64,000 nucleotides of DNA, taken from assembly GCF_001457475.1 (NCBI RefSeq), contig NZ_LN831029.1, positions 6,262,001 to 6,326,000 on the forward strand. The letters are read 5' to 3'. The DNA is from Achromobacter xylosoxidans (GTDB lineage: Bacteria; Pseudomonadota; Gammaproteobacteria; Burkholderiales; Burkholderiaceae_B). Shown here in pieces: positions 8,640 to 17,701 of this stretch (position 1 is the first letter of the stretch; each line of letters starts with the position of its first letter). The notes under the pieces were generated by a model. That model worked only from the letters and a program-made list of their open reading frames with translations. It had not been told where the DNA came from and did not search any database. Position numbers and translations under genes: made by a program.

Positions 8640-11263
8640 CTGAGAAAAATGGCTACACGCTCGACGCCGGCACACTAGGCGAGCTCGAATCAGCGCGCGT
8701 GAGAGGCTTGGCATCCACGGCAGAACTCCTCCCCTGGATGTTCCGCTACAACGAACAGATCGTCGTCAACAAGGATTCCGCGTTGATGGCTTGCTTCGAG
8801 TACACGGGACCCGACACCGACAGTCAATCGGCGGCGCAGTTGCTGAGCCTCATGCACCAGGCTGAGCATGCATTCCAGGTCGCGAGCAGAAATCCGCTGA
8901 CTTTCTGGTTTATCACGCACCGCCGACGGAGCGACCCGTATGCGCCCGCGGTCATGCCTGACCCCTACTCTCAGATCGTCGAAGACGAGCGCAGTAATGC
9001 GTTCAAGACCAAGTCGAACTACACGAATCGGCATTATCTCGCCATCGCCCTGAGCGCTTCTGCGGGTCTAGACCGCATCGCCGGCCGCTTCTTTCACGCG
9101 ATGGCGCACGAGAAGGTAGGTCCCCTTCGTGCTGCGATCCACGCGCTGCGTGGAATTTGGTCTGACCAGGCAGACTTCGCATACACCTCCGTTGAGCTGG
9201 CGGCAGCCGTCAAAGACTTTGAGGAGCAACTGACTCGGATGCGGGCGAGCCTGCCTGCCCTTACGCTCACGCGACTCGTCGGGGATGAGCTCGGCGCATT
9301 CCTTGCATCCTGCGCCGCGCCTGCCGCGCCCCGTCGGAGTGCAGTAGCCATGGTGGACTTCCTCGATGAGTCGATGTCCCACGGCGAAGTTATCCCCGCA
9401 GAGGACTACATCCTTTTCAAAGCTGAAGGCCGGAAGCGAATCGGTGTTGTCACCTCGATACCCGCCGCGCACCAGTTTTATCCTTCCCGCATCCGCCCGC
9501 ATGCACTGGATGACCTCCTCAAGGTTCCTGGTGAGCTGACGATCAGCCACGTTTATCGGATCCAAGACGCCAACGCCAGCGCGAAAATGATTGACCAGAT
9601 GGGTTCGTACCATAGAACGAACGCGCTGGATCTGCGAGCGCTTGCTGCCGTTGCCGCAAACTCAGGCGATCCGAACTATGCACCGCGCGAAGACAGAGGA
9701 CGAGTTGAAGCAGCGGACGAAGCGGAGGACCTGAAAAAGGGCGTTAGCCGCGGGAAGGCCTCCTATGGCCAATACACGCTGAGCATCACATCGCTATCCG
9801 CACCGTTCCAAAGCGACCTGGTTGAAGATTGGGACAGCGCTATGGACCAGGTCAGAACAACGGCCGGAAAGGTCGGTGACGCCCTGATCGGCGCAAAGTT
9901 CTTGCCTCTGGTCGAAACACTGGGCGCAATTTCTAGTTGGACGGCCACAATCCCCGGCGCATGGCGCGACATCGCACGATGGGCACCGCTACGCGCCGCT
10001 GTCGTCGCTCGCGCTGTACCTCTTCGCACCGTCTCGCAAGGCTCAAAGGAAAATCGCCATCTTTCGAACACGATGAAGCGGCCGTCTCCGGCCCTGGCTG
10101 GCCTGCCGACCGATTACGGCACGCCATACTTCTGGACCGGCTTCTATCACGATATCGGGCACACACTGGTGTCGGGGGAAACTGGCTTAGGGAAGACCAC
10201 GATCGTCAACCTGGGCTGGACCCTCTTTCGGAAGTACCTCGGCTCCGACGTTTTCATCTTCGACCGAACCTTCTCAAGTCGTATCCCAATAATGATGCAA
10301 GGCGGCGTCTATTGCGATCCTGAAGACGCTAGCACCAATCGGCTGACGGTGAACCCCCTCTCACTTATTGGCGAAGTCCGGCACCTGAAGTTTGTCAAGG
10401 ACTGGATCTGCACGCTCGCCGAGCGTCGCGGGTACCTCGCAACAAGCAACGACAGGGAAGAACTAGAAAAGGCGCTTCTGGCAACCCGCCAACTCCAGCG
10501 TAAGGACTGGAGGCTGCACGCAGTCTACGTGCAGCTCCCTGTCGGTTCCTTCCAGCATGCTCTGGCAGAGTGGGTCGGCGATGCCTTGAATGCGCGTTGG
10601 TTCGACAACGGCTTGGACATCTTCGATGAAATCGCGGCTGGACGAGCTGCCGCTGTTCTCGGCATCGAGATGGGAAAGCTCCTGGCGCAGCCGGACGTCC
10701 TCATCCCATATCTCATCTATTGCTTCTATCGCATTCAAGATCGGATTGAAAGTCGCCGCAACTCTGGACTGATTGCCCCGACGTTCATCGGCCTGCCGGA
10801 GGTATGGGGTTTTCTGGAGGAGCCGATCTTTGCAAGGAAGCTGGCCGAGTGGATCGATACCCTCCGCAAGCTATTGGGCTGCGTCTGGATGGACGCCCAG
10901 TCGCCGGAGCGGTACATCAACTCGCCGATATATGCGTCGATTCGGGACAACGTCCCGAACCGCATCATCCTGCCGTACCCGGCCGCCAAAACTTCGCCAT
11001 CTCTGCGCAAGGCGTTTACGGAGCTCGGCCTAAATCCGCAACAAATCGACCAACTTGCCGAGGGCATTCCAAAGCAAGACTACTTTCTTACGCAGAAGGA
11101 TGGCTTCATGCGGAAGGTTGCCTTGAAGTTGGATACACGCACACTGGCGGTCCTGCGGAGCGAACTGGACGCCCAAGCGCTGTTTGACCACTATCGCGCG
11201 TCCGACCGCGAGGACTGGCGCGACGCATACTTCCGAGAGGTGGTCCGTGCATCAAATCCGTAA
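8630..11263 (+). CDS. virB4: VirB4-family secretion ATPase
   Basis: An 877-residue ATPase that powers pilus assembly and substrate transfer. The N-terminal CagE/TrbE-like half (about residues 1-430) precedes a RecA-like ATPase domain. Walker A is GETGLGKT near residue 520, and a Walker B-like stretch lies around FIGLPEVWGFLEE, where the usual DE pair reads as PE. The C-terminal DAQSPE and NRIILPYPAAK stretches are typical of the family. It starts at ATG 8630 inside virB3, and the trbM-like gene begins inside its last codons. Confidence 0.93.
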   Translation: MLLTEKNGYTLDAGTLGELESARVRGLASTAELLPWMFRYNEQIVVNKDSALMACFEYTGPDTDSQSAAQLLSLMHQAEHAFQVASRNPLTFWFITHRRRSDPYAPAVMPDPYSQIVEDERSNAFKTKSNYTNRHYLAIALSASAGLDRIAGRFFHAMAHEKVGPLRAAIHALRGIWSDQADFAYTSVELAAAVKDFEEQLTRMRASLPALTLTRLVGDELGAFLASCAAPAAPRRSAVAMVDFLDESMSHGEVIPAEDYILFKAEGRKRIGVVTSIPAAHQFYPSRIRPHALDDLLKVPGELTISHVYRIQDANASAKMIDQMGSYHRTNALDLRALAAVAANSGDPNYAPREDRGRVEAADEAEDLKKGVSRGKASYGQYTLSITSLSAPFQSDLVEDWDSAMDQVRTTAGKVGDALIGAKFLPLVETLGAISSWTATIPGAWRDIARWAPLRAAVVARAVPLRTVSQGSKENRHLSNTMKRPSPALAGLPTDYGTPYFWTGFYHDIGHTLVSGETGLGKTTIVNLGWTLFRKYLGSDVFIFDRTFSSRIPIMMQGGVYCDPEDASTNRLTVNPLSLIGEVRHLKFVKDWICTLAERRGYLATSNDREELEKALLATRQLQRKDWRLHAVYVQLPVGSFQHALAEWVGDALNARWFDNGLDIFDEIAAGRAAAVLGIEMGKLLAQPDVLIPYLIYCFYRIQDRIESRRNSGLIAPTFIGLPEVWGFLEEPIFARKLAEWIDTLRKLLGCVWMDAQSPERYINSPIYASIRDNVPNRIILPYPAAKTSPSLRKAFTELGLNPQQIDQLAEGIPKQDYFLTQKDGFMRKVALKLDTRTLAVLRSELDAQALFDHYRASDREDWRDAYFREVVRASNP

Positions 11264-11888
11264 ATCGACAGCCCGCGCGCTTCTGGCGCTGCTCCTTATT
11301 GTCGAAGCGCCTGCATTCTCGGCACCATTCCAGCTCCCCGACACTTCCGACTATGAACCAGGTGGATCGGAGTGGGGATGCGGAGTGCTGCTATGTCTTG
11401 CCGGCATAAAGCCCCCTAGCCAATGCAGTGGCTACCTCAACCGGCTCTGGCGCGTCCTGAATGCAGTTCCGCCCGGACCGTTCCCTACGTGCGCAATGGC
11501 GGGCGCAAACAACTACGCAAAGAAGTCGCGCGAGCCATACGACCTTTGCCCGGCCGGCCACGAGCCAGCGCGGCGAGGTCAAGTGGTCGCTCAAGGGACG
11601 CCGACAGGCGAAACAAAGCGATTCAGGCCGAAATTCCGGCTTCAGGGGACCTATGCCACTTCGGAGCCCGACAGCAATGAGAGTGGCTCGCCCGGTCAAC
11701 GCGCATGCGTCAGCGGATACGTCGGCCACTACGAGGTCTGCGATAACTGCGGCCCGGGCGGAGACGCCGGTGGCGGTACGCCCACTACCGTGCACGTGTT
11801 CAGCAGCGTGGTGTGGCTGCCCTATAAGGGCCCGCGTGCCATCGACGTCATCATCGACGGCGCGCTCTACAACCGTGTTCACTACTGA
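11247..11888 (+). CDS. TrbM-like exported conjugation protein
   Basis: A 213-residue exported protein. GTG at 11247 (GAGAGG upstream) gives a signal peptide with core ALLALLLIVEAPAF and cleavage near FSA-PF. The mature N-terminus carries a cysteine pattern CGVLLCLAG, then C60 and C82 and a DLCPAG block. This resembles TrbM of RP4-type transfer regions, a poorly understood periplasmic conjugation protein. The C-terminal half has another cysteine group (CDNCGPG) and a glycine-rich turn. It overlaps virB4 by 17 bases. The family call rests on the cysteine spacing only. Confidence 0.65.
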   Translation: MHQIRKSTARALLALLLIVEAPAFSAPFQLPDTSDYEPGGSEWGCGVLLCLAGIKPPSQCSGYLNRLWRVLNAVPPGPFPTCAMAGANNYAKKSREPYDLCPAGHEPARRGQVVAQGTPTGETKRFRPKFRLQGTYATSEPDSNESGSPGQRACVSGYVGHYEVCDNCGPGGDAGGGTPTTVHVFSSVVWLPYKGPRAIDVIIDGALYNRVHY

Positions 11889-11897
11889 GGTACGACT

Positions 11898-12659
11898 ATG
11901 CACTCGCCCAAACGCAGGACCGTCATTCGCGCCCTTACGGCGATCGCCATGAGTTGCTTCGCCATTGCCCCCAAAGCGTCCGGCATTCCGACCTTCGACG
12001 GCGCCAACTTCGCGCAACAGCTTTTGAGCGTGATGAACCAAACCCAGCAGCTCACGCAGCAGACCACGATGGTTCAACAAAACCTGGCGAACTTACAACG
12101 GCTTGGCGGAAATGTGCTCAGCCTGGCTGACCAGGCGTATAGCGGTCAGGGAGTCTCCATGCGCGACCTCGTTTCCAGTGTTTCCGATCTCTACCAAGCG
12201 GGCAAGCAGTTACAAGGGATGTACGACGCTGCGAGCGCCGAGATGAAGTCTCTCAACATGACCCCTGAGCGTTGGGGTACGGCCTTCGTCCACTTGGCTC
12301 AGACCAAGGGCGGGGTGTACCGCAAACAGCTCGACCAGGACTTCGCGACCATGGAGGCCTTCGCGTCGCGTGCTGCAAATCTACGCCAGTTGTCCCGCCA
12401 GATTCCCGGCATTGAGGGCAACGTCCAAGGCCTGCAGCTCCTCAATCAGCAGTCCAGCGTCTTGGCCGGCGAACTCCTGGAGATGCGCAGTCTCATGCAG
12501 CGCCAGGTCGTGCTTGATCTCCAGGACCGCGCCACGAAAGAGGACCTCAACAAGCTTTCTGTTGAAGGCGCGCAACAGCGGTACGACGCGGTCACCAAAG
12601 AAGCCGCGAACAAGCGCTCCGCCATCGGAAAGATGAAAAGCCTCGAATTTGGCCTCTAG
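11898..12659 (+). CDS. virB5: VirB5-family minor pilus protein
   Basis: A 253-residue exported protein with a signal peptide of about 29 residues (core ALTAIAMSCFAIAP). The mature chain is almost entirely helical and glutamine-rich (TQQLTQQTTMVQQN), with coiled-coil character, and ends in the NKRSAIGKMKSLEF type of tail seen in VirB5/TrbJ proteins. VirB5 is expected at the pilus tip. It lies 10 bases after the trbM-like gene. Confidence 0.85.
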   Translation: MHSPKRRTVIRALTAIAMSCFAIAPKASGIPTFDGANFAQQLLSVMNQTQQLTQQTTMVQQNLANLQRLGGNVLSLADQAYSGQGVSMRDLVSSVSDLYQAGKQLQGMYDAASAEMKSLNMTPERWGTAFVHLAQTKGGVYRKQLDQDFATMEAFASRAANLRQLSRQIPGIEGNVQGLQLLNQQSSVLAGELLEMRSLMQRQVVLDLQDRATKEDLNKLSVEGAQQRYDAVTKEAANKRSAIGKMKSLEFGL

Positions 12660-12661
12660 AC

Positions 12662-12964
12662 ATGACAGGTAAGCCTCTCCGTCGAGTACTACTCGCCCTT
12701 TGCCGCAGCCGTCGCGAGCTCCGAATCGTATGCAAGGAGCGGCGCAGGTACAGGGTGGAGCTTGCTGCGCGTGGCCGACTTGAGCACAAGCCGCTACGCG
12801 CGGCAGCGAAGTCTCTGCGGCTGTCGTTGGCGATCGCCATCGTGCAGGTCGACAGCGCGTCCCCCAACGCGCTAGCCGGCTTTGTCGCAGTGATTTTCAC
12901 ATCCGCCGCCCTCTTCGCGCTTGATGCAGGTGCTCGCGCGCTCGGCTGGCATCTCGGAGGCTGA
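12662..12964 (+). CDS. Small hypothetical membrane protein
   Basis: A 100-residue protein sitting tightly between virB5 and virB6, with 2-base and 1-base gaps. The first 45 residues are strongly basic (RSRRELRIVCKERRR). One hydrophobic segment follows near residues 70-90 (LAGFVAVIFTSAALFALDAG). It has no lipobox, so it is not an obvious VirB7 or entry-exclusion lipoprotein. Its position suggests a transfer or exclusion role, but I recognise no family. Confidence 0.6.
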   Translation: MTGKPLRRVLLALCRSRRELRIVCKERRRYRVELAARGRLEHKPLRAAAKSLRLSLAIAIVQVDSASPNALAGFVAVIFTSAALFALDAGARALGWHLGG

Positions 12965-12965
12965 C

Positions 12966-13985
12966 ATGGACGTCGCAGCCCTATTCAATCAGGCGTTCTC
13001 GGCCGTCAACACGGCCGGCTTTGCCCTGGCCGACATTTTTAAAGAGGAGGGGCTGATCCTCCTATCCGTTGGAGCCTCGGGTACGGCTCTCTGGCTTCTG
13101 CTCCGTGATTATTTCCTCGCCAGCGACACCGTCAAGTTCCTCGTCAGCCTCTTCAATCTGATCCTGAGGATGGGTGTGGTTTTGGTGATCGTGCAGAGCA
13201 TGAATGGCGTTCCGCGAGATATGTTCGTTACCGCGACCAAGGAAGCGTCGACCAAGATTACTCAGGGCTCGGCAAATCCGGTCGAGATTCTCAAGTTGAC
13301 GATGGACACCATCTCGCTCATCGCCGATGGCAAGCGCAAGGAATCGGAAAAGTCCCTCTACTGCAAGATGCATGGAGGGTGGTCACTGAATCCTCTGGAC
13401 TGGATCATCGACTCACGCCCCGCCGAATGCGTCAACAAAGATCAGATTGGGTTCTTCGAGATTCTCAAGAACTTGCCCCTCATCCTTGTGATCTTTTTAT
13501 GCCAAATCTTGGCAATCATCGCGATGGTGCTGATGTCGATCGCGTTCATTGTCGTCTTGCAGATGTCCTATGTCATGCTGCAGCTCGGTCTCGCCCTCGG
13601 GCCGCTGCTAGTCGGCCTATCGATCATCCCCGCTGTTTCCTTCTTGTTCGACGGCTGGTTGCGATTCATGATCGCTGCCTCGCTGCAGCAGCTTGTCGCG
13701 TGGTTTGTCGCTGTGCTCATAACGAAGGGTGTTGTCCCGACACTGGTCAGCTTTTACGACAAGATCGACAGCCGGAAGGAGGCGGATCTCTACTTCGCGT
13801 CCAATGAAATTGCGATGATCGCGATCGCCCTTTTAGGATTCATCGCTGCATACATGATGTGGCAAGTACCAGGCCTTGCACAGGCGCTCGTTGCGGGGGG
13901 CAGCGCAAACGCGCAAAGTTTCGGACGAGGGATGGTGGGCCGCGGCATGGCCGCAAAAATCTTGCGCAGCGGAGGCAAGCGATGA
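12966..13985 (+). CDS. virB6: VirB6/TrbL-family channel protein
   Basis: A 339-residue polytopic inner membrane protein with at least five hydrophobic segments, the last near residues 285-305. The central stretch around residues 130-160 is hydrophilic and would face the periplasm, as in VirB6. The ATG at 12966 is chosen because GGAGG lies 6 bases upstream and MDVAALFNQAF is a typical start. The C-terminus is glycine-rich and basic (GRGMVGRGMAAKILRSGGKR). Confidence 0.88.
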   Translation: MDVAALFNQAFSAVNTAGFALADIFKEEGLILLSVGASGTALWLLLRDYFLASDTVKFLVSLFNLILRMGVVLVIVQSMNGVPRDMFVTATKEASTKITQGSANPVEILKLTMDTISLIADGKRKESEKSLYCKMHGGWSLNPLDWIIDSRPAECVNKDQIGFFEILKNLPLILVIFLCQILAIIAMVLMSIAFIVVLQMSYVMLQLGLALGPLLVGLSIIPAVSFLFDGWLRFMIAASLQQLVAWFVAVLITKGVVPTLVSFYDKIDSRKEADLYFASNEIAMIAIALLGFIAAYMMWQVPGLAQALVAGGSANAQSFGRGMVGRGMAAKILRSGGKR

Positions 13986-13990
13986 CCTCC

Positions 13991-14152
13991 TCAACCCTCG
14001 CGCACTTCCCGCGCCCACTCCTCTTCCCATTCTTTGTCGAAGCGGTCAGCGTAGCTCTCGCCGACACCGTCGTCGCGACCCGCCGCAGCGAAGCCCTTCA
14101 GAAAAGCGCGCGCCAAGATCGCAAGCGCGGCGAATCCCAACAGTCCGCTCAT
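13991..14152 (-). CDS. Small antisense membrane protein, 53 residues
   Basis: A short frame on the minus strand inside the virB operon. It starts MSGLLGFAALAILARAF, a clear hydrophobic segment, followed by a highly charged tail (DRFDKEWEEEWAREVREG). Its ATG overlaps the stop of the 70-residue gene upstream (ATGA), a strong sign of a real two-gene unit. The plus-strand frame over the same DNA reads like a shadow. No family is recognised. Confidence 0.6.
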   Translation of the reverse strand: MSGLLGFAALAILARAFLKGFAAAGRDDGVGESYADRFDKEWEEEWAREVREG

Positions 14153-14361
14153 CTCTTATCTCCGGCAGATGCATTTGCAGGGCAATCCATCCCGGCCAAA
14201 CAAAGCGGTGTCATCTGCTTAATGGCCTCCCGCTTCGCCACGCTCGACTGTTCAATCGACGTTGCTGCGGTGGATCCCCGCGACTTCTGCAACGCATACA
14301 CAGCCACGCCGATCGCAATCGCGGCGACGGCAACGAGCAAGCCGAACTTTGCTTTGGACAT
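14149..14361 (-). CDS. Small antisense membrane protein, 70 residues
   Basis: A 70-residue protein starting MSKAKFGLLVAVAAIAIG, with one N-terminal membrane segment (about residues 5-22), then a polar region with TPLCLAGMDCPAN containing two cysteines. It would lie in the periplasm if the N-terminus is inside. It forms a leftward unit with the 53-residue gene, set against the virB direction between virB6 and virB8. Bases 14362-14607 upstream hold no gene and would have to carry its promoter and possibly one for virB8. No family is recognised. Confidence 0.6.
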   Translation of the reverse strand: MSKAKFGLLVAVAAIAIGVAVYALQKSRGSTAATSIEQSSVAKREAIKQMTPLCLAGMDCPANASAGDKR

Positions 14362-14607
14362 GGTGGACACCCCATACGATTTTTGTTCGATGGGCCCGAG
14401 TCTATCAAACGCCAACTCGGACCACTCTGGTATGGAGGGCCTCCGCAAGGGCGCCCTGCCCGCTGGTGTGGCCAACGATTGCCACGGGCAAAGGTCGAGC
14501 CTACGGCTTGAGTTTATCCCTTCCTACGGACTTTCTTCAAGCGGTAACTGCATCCGCGCCGTCGACGCGTGCGCGTCCACGCATCCTCTCCAACGCTGAG
14601 CCTAACC

Positions 14608-15417
14608 ATGCCCCTCAACTTCAAGGGCCGCTTCATGCGCCGTCGCCGTCCAGATCTCCGCCCAACAGACACTTCCCAGCCGCCCGTCCAAACCGCGGAG
14701 GACCCGTCGTTCGACGCGCACATCCTCCCATTGACCCAACGCGCGCATCGTCTCTACTACGCGGTGTTCCAGCGTCCATTGCAACAAGCCGACCGCTCCG
14801 CGCTAGTCGCCTTCGCGTTCTTCCTCGTCGCCCTGGTCGAGGGCATTGCCCTATATCAGTTGGTGCCACTCAAGCAGCAGACCCCCTATTTCGTCGAGTG
14901 GGACGCCCGCTCGGGCGCGGTCTGGATTTCCGACCGTGTTGCCGAGCGATTCACGCCGGAAACCGCCAATAAGACGTTCTTTCTGCGCCAATGGGCCACC
15001 TGGCTACTTACCATCAAACCGAACCCGTCGGACTCAATCGACGTTGACATCCCGAAAGCAACTCGCTGGACCATTGGCACAGCGACAGATCAGCTCACCG
15101 ACTACTTCGCCAAGGTCGATCCGATCGGCGTCCGCATAGCGGATCAGCCTGGACTCACGCGTGAAGTCACCGAGAACTCCACCACCTACAGCGTGGACGG
15201 TAAACAGGCCTACATGCTTCTCACCCTGCAAGAGCGCGTCAATGGCAAGGAATTCGGAGAGCCGAAAACCAAGCTTCTGACAATCCGATTCCTCCTTTCT
15301 ACCGATAAGCAAGCGATCGATGAGCAGCGTTCCAACCCGCTTGGCGTCAAGATCGAGTGGTGGACCCTCACGGACTACTTCGGCCCCACGAGCGTTCGAA
15401 TTCAGGGAGCACAGTAA
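14608..15417 (+). CDS. virB8: VirB8-family inner membrane scaffold protein
   Basis: A 269-residue bitopic protein. A cytoplasmic N-terminus of about 63 residues precedes one membrane helix (65-85, LVAFAFFLVALVEGIALYQL) and a periplasmic NTF2-like domain with the usual SxNPLGVKIEWW-type end. It nucleates channel assembly by contacts with VirB9 and VirB10. The ATG at 14608 is preferred over an upstream in-frame start because the extension is unlike VirB8. The stop overlaps the virB9 start by one base. Confidence 0.9.
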   Translation: MPLNFKGRFMRRRRPDLRPTDTSQPPVQTAEDPSFDAHILPLTQRAHRLYYAVFQRPLQQADRSALVAFAFFLVALVEGIALYQLVPLKQQTPYFVEWDARSGAVWISDRVAERFTPETANKTFFLRQWATWLLTIKPNPSDSIDVDIPKATRWTIGTATDQLTDYFAKVDPIGVRIADQPGLTREVTENSTTYSVDGKQAYMLLTLQERVNGKEFGEPKTKLLTIRFLLSTDKQAIDEQRSNPLGVKIEWWTLTDYFGPTSVRIQGAQ

Positions 15418-16385
15418 TGCGTCAGGCCATTTCCCTACTTGCAGCGGTAATCGCCGTGCTCTGCGTGGGCGTCCCGGCGCACGCGCAGGAGAGCGACGTC
15501 CGAGCAGAGGTCGCGCAGGCGCAGAAGCGTGCCGGAACGGGCCCGAACGCTGCAGTTCCGATGCCGTTGGATGCGCGGTTGGTCACTTTCAACTTCGATC
15601 GCGACTATGACTACCCCGTCTTAATGCGGCCTTTCACGATGGTTCATCTGGAATTCGCCGCCGGCGAGATCCTCAAGGGCTATTACGCGTCGGATACCAG
15701 CGCCAGCCGTTGGACGTTCAAGCCGGCCCGAACGAAGCGCGATCTTTTTGTCATGTCGAAGGGCGACAACCTGCTCAACACCGCGACGATCATTACGAAC
15801 CTCCGCACCTATCAAGTCACCTTCGTCTCAGCATCCAAAGGCTCGTATTACAAGCGCGTCAACTGGGCTGCGGACCCCGATCAGGATTCCGCAGTAGCCG
15901 GCCTGGACACCTTCGGAGGCAATGGTCCGATGCCCGCCAGCCCGAACGGTCCAATGGGCAGCGCAGAATGGGACGCTCCGGCCCCAGCCGTCCGCTCTGG
16001 CTCATCGTCGCGTGCCCACCAGGGTGGGCGCCCGGCCGACATCGTCGACATTTCGAAGGCGAACTTTGATTACCGGGTGGAAGGTAGCGCGCCGTTCAAG
16101 CCCGCCATGGTTTTCGATGATGGGAAGTTCACCTGGATACAGCTCCCAGCCGACGTACAGGAGATTCCCGCCATCTTCGCGCTGGGAGCGGACGGAACGG
16201 CAGAGCTAGTCAACTTTACGGTTCGCCGCAATTACTTTGTGGTCCAGCGACTTTTCCCCGATGGGGCACTGCTGAAGCTTCGAAAAGATGAGGTCCGCAT
16301 CTTTAACCGGCGCGGCAAAGCGTGCGGGCTCTTCGGCTGCGGCGTGTCTGGTGTCAAGAATCTCAACAGCGCGACATACCCATGA
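15417..16385 (+). CDS. virB9: VirB9-family outer membrane core protein
   Basis: A 322-residue exported protein with a signal peptide of about 23 residues (cleavage near AHA-QE). The N-terminal domain covers about 50-150; a linker rich in G, P and S spans 160-205; the C-terminal beta-sandwich spans about 216-300, with MVFDDGKFTWIQLP, EIPAIFA and NYFVVQRL. Two cysteines near the end (KACGLFGCG) could bind a VirB7 partner, yet no virB7 is visible. It joins virB8 (TAATG) and virB10 (ATGA) by overlaps. Confidence 0.92.
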   Translation: MRQAISLLAAVIAVLCVGVPAHAQESDVRAEVAQAQKRAGTGPNAAVPMPLDARLVTFNFDRDYDYPVLMRPFTMVHLEFAAGEILKGYYASDTSASRWTFKPARTKRDLFVMSKGDNLLNTATIITNLRTYQVTFVSASKGSYYKRVNWAADPDQDSAVAGLDTFGGNGPMPASPNGPMGSAEWDAPAPAVRSGSSSRAHQGGRPADIVDISKANFDYRVEGSAPFKPAMVFDDGKFTWIQLPADVQEIPAIFALGADGTAELVNFTVRRNYFVVQRLFPDGALLKLRKDEVRIFNRRGKACGLFGCGVSGVKNLNSATYP

Positions 16386-17701
16386 GTGCCGCTCCCTCCC
16401 CTTCCAGCAGTCCTTCGCCCCAACGCCGTACTGCGGTGTCGCGAGGACTGATCAAGATCGTCCTAATCACGTTCATCGCCGTCGTTCTCGGCTTCGTTCT
16501 CGTGCGACGGCTCGCTGGAATAGCGCCGGAATCCGCCGCCGACGCCCGCGCTAGGAAGGAAGAGCAGGAGCGCGCCGCCAAGGAAGCAGGAAATCCATTC
16601 GCAGTGCAGCGGCTGATTGCCGACCAGCTACGCGACCGTCTCAGTCGGAACGAAGAGGCCGCGCCCAAGCCGTCTAATGCGCCGCAGATCGCTGATCAAG
16701 CTCCGACTACGGAGCCAACTCGCACCGAGGCCGATGCCAGGCGGATAGAGGACCACCGCAACACAGTGACAATCGCGCAACAGGAGGATCTCTCCGCAGT
16801 GGAGATCGGTTTCTGGGAATCGCAGGACGCCGACGAACCTCAAACCACGATCGGGCGATCATCGCATCGCGACCCAGCCGGCGCGGAAGCAGCACTTCGT
16901 GACGTGTCTACCGTCGCTACAGCAGCCGGCATCGACACCTCCGGCTTTTCCGCCGGGGGTATACCTGGTGCGCAGCCGGCCGGTGGCCCCGCCAACACGG
17001 TTGGCCAGGTCGTTGGACCGCAGGCCAGTGCCGGCCGACAGGCCGGCACTCCTGGCAACATAAAGCCGCCGTTGTTCGCCTCCGCAGCGCCATCCCCATA
17101 CTACATCCGCGAAGGTTGGATCATCCCTGCTGTGATCCAGCAGTCCCTGAATACAGATGCCCCGGGCACGTTCCGCGCCATGGTGACGTCGGACGTCTAC
17201 GACAGCCTACGTGGCGAGCACCTCCTCATAGAGAGAGGCACCGCGCTCACTGGCGAGGTGAGCACGGACATCGCTGAAGGCCAAAGCCGCATCCTCATGT
17301 CTGTCAACCGGATGGACTTCCCGAGCGGCGGCCGGGTGGCTCTAGGCGGCTGGGACATTTCCGATCGGACGGGCGCCGCAGGCATTGCTGCACAGGTTGA
17401 CGACCACTTCTGGCAGCGCTTTGGAAGCGCCTTCGGCGTAGCTGCAGTGGCGGCGCTGGCAGGCCATTACGACAAGAGCCAGAACGTCACCATAAACGTG
17501 GGAAGTGGCGGCTCGAACAGCGGCAACGCCACTTCGACGCTGACAGGCACCGCGGGTCAAGCACTAAGCGACACCGTCCGTCAGATTCTCCAACGGAATC
17601 AGTCGATCAAGAGGACCCTCACGCTCGAACCTGCGGACAAGATAAACATCGTCGTCGCGCGAGATCTCGTGCTTGACCCCAACATAGTCAGGAGCTACTG
17701 A
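16382..17701 (+). CDS. virB10: VirB10-family channel protein
   Basis: A 439-residue protein spanning both membranes. A short cytoplasmic N-terminus precedes one membrane helix (about 23-41), then a long charged and proline-containing periplasmic linker (about 45-240), and the conserved C-terminal beta-barrel domain starting near YIREGWIIPAVI. It forms the inner lining of the core complex and senses ATP use. The ATGA overlap with virB9 and immediate start of pilL after its stop show one continuous transcription unit. Confidence 0.92.
   Translation: MSAAPSPSSSPSPQRRTAVSRGLIKIVLITFIAVVLGFVLVRRLAGIAPESAADARARKEEQERAAKEAGNPFAVQRLIADQLRDRLSRNEEAAPKPSNAPQIADQAPTTEPTRTEADARRIEDHRNTVTIAQQEDLSAVEIGFWESQDADEPQTTIGRSSHRDPAGAEAALRDVSTVATAAGIDTSGFSAGGIPGAQPAGGPANTVGQVVGPQASAGRQAGTPGNIKPPLFASAAPSPYYIREGWIIPAVIQQSLNTDAPGTFRAMVTSDVYDSLRGEHLLIERGTALTGEVSTDIAEGQSRILMSVNRMDFPSGGRVALGGWDISDRTGAAGIAAQVDDHFWQRFGSAFGVAAVAALAGHYDKSQNVTINVGSGGSNSGNATSTLTGTAGQALSDTVRQILQRNQSIKRTLTLEPADKINIVVARDLVLDPNIVRSY

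Noticed and set aside
13982-14599. A plus-strand frame starting at the virB6 stop (ATGA-like) as a virB7-like gene
   Set aside because: The protein lacks a lipobox or membrane segment in the right place. The two minus-strand frames over the same DNA have much better protein character and a mutual ATGA overlap.
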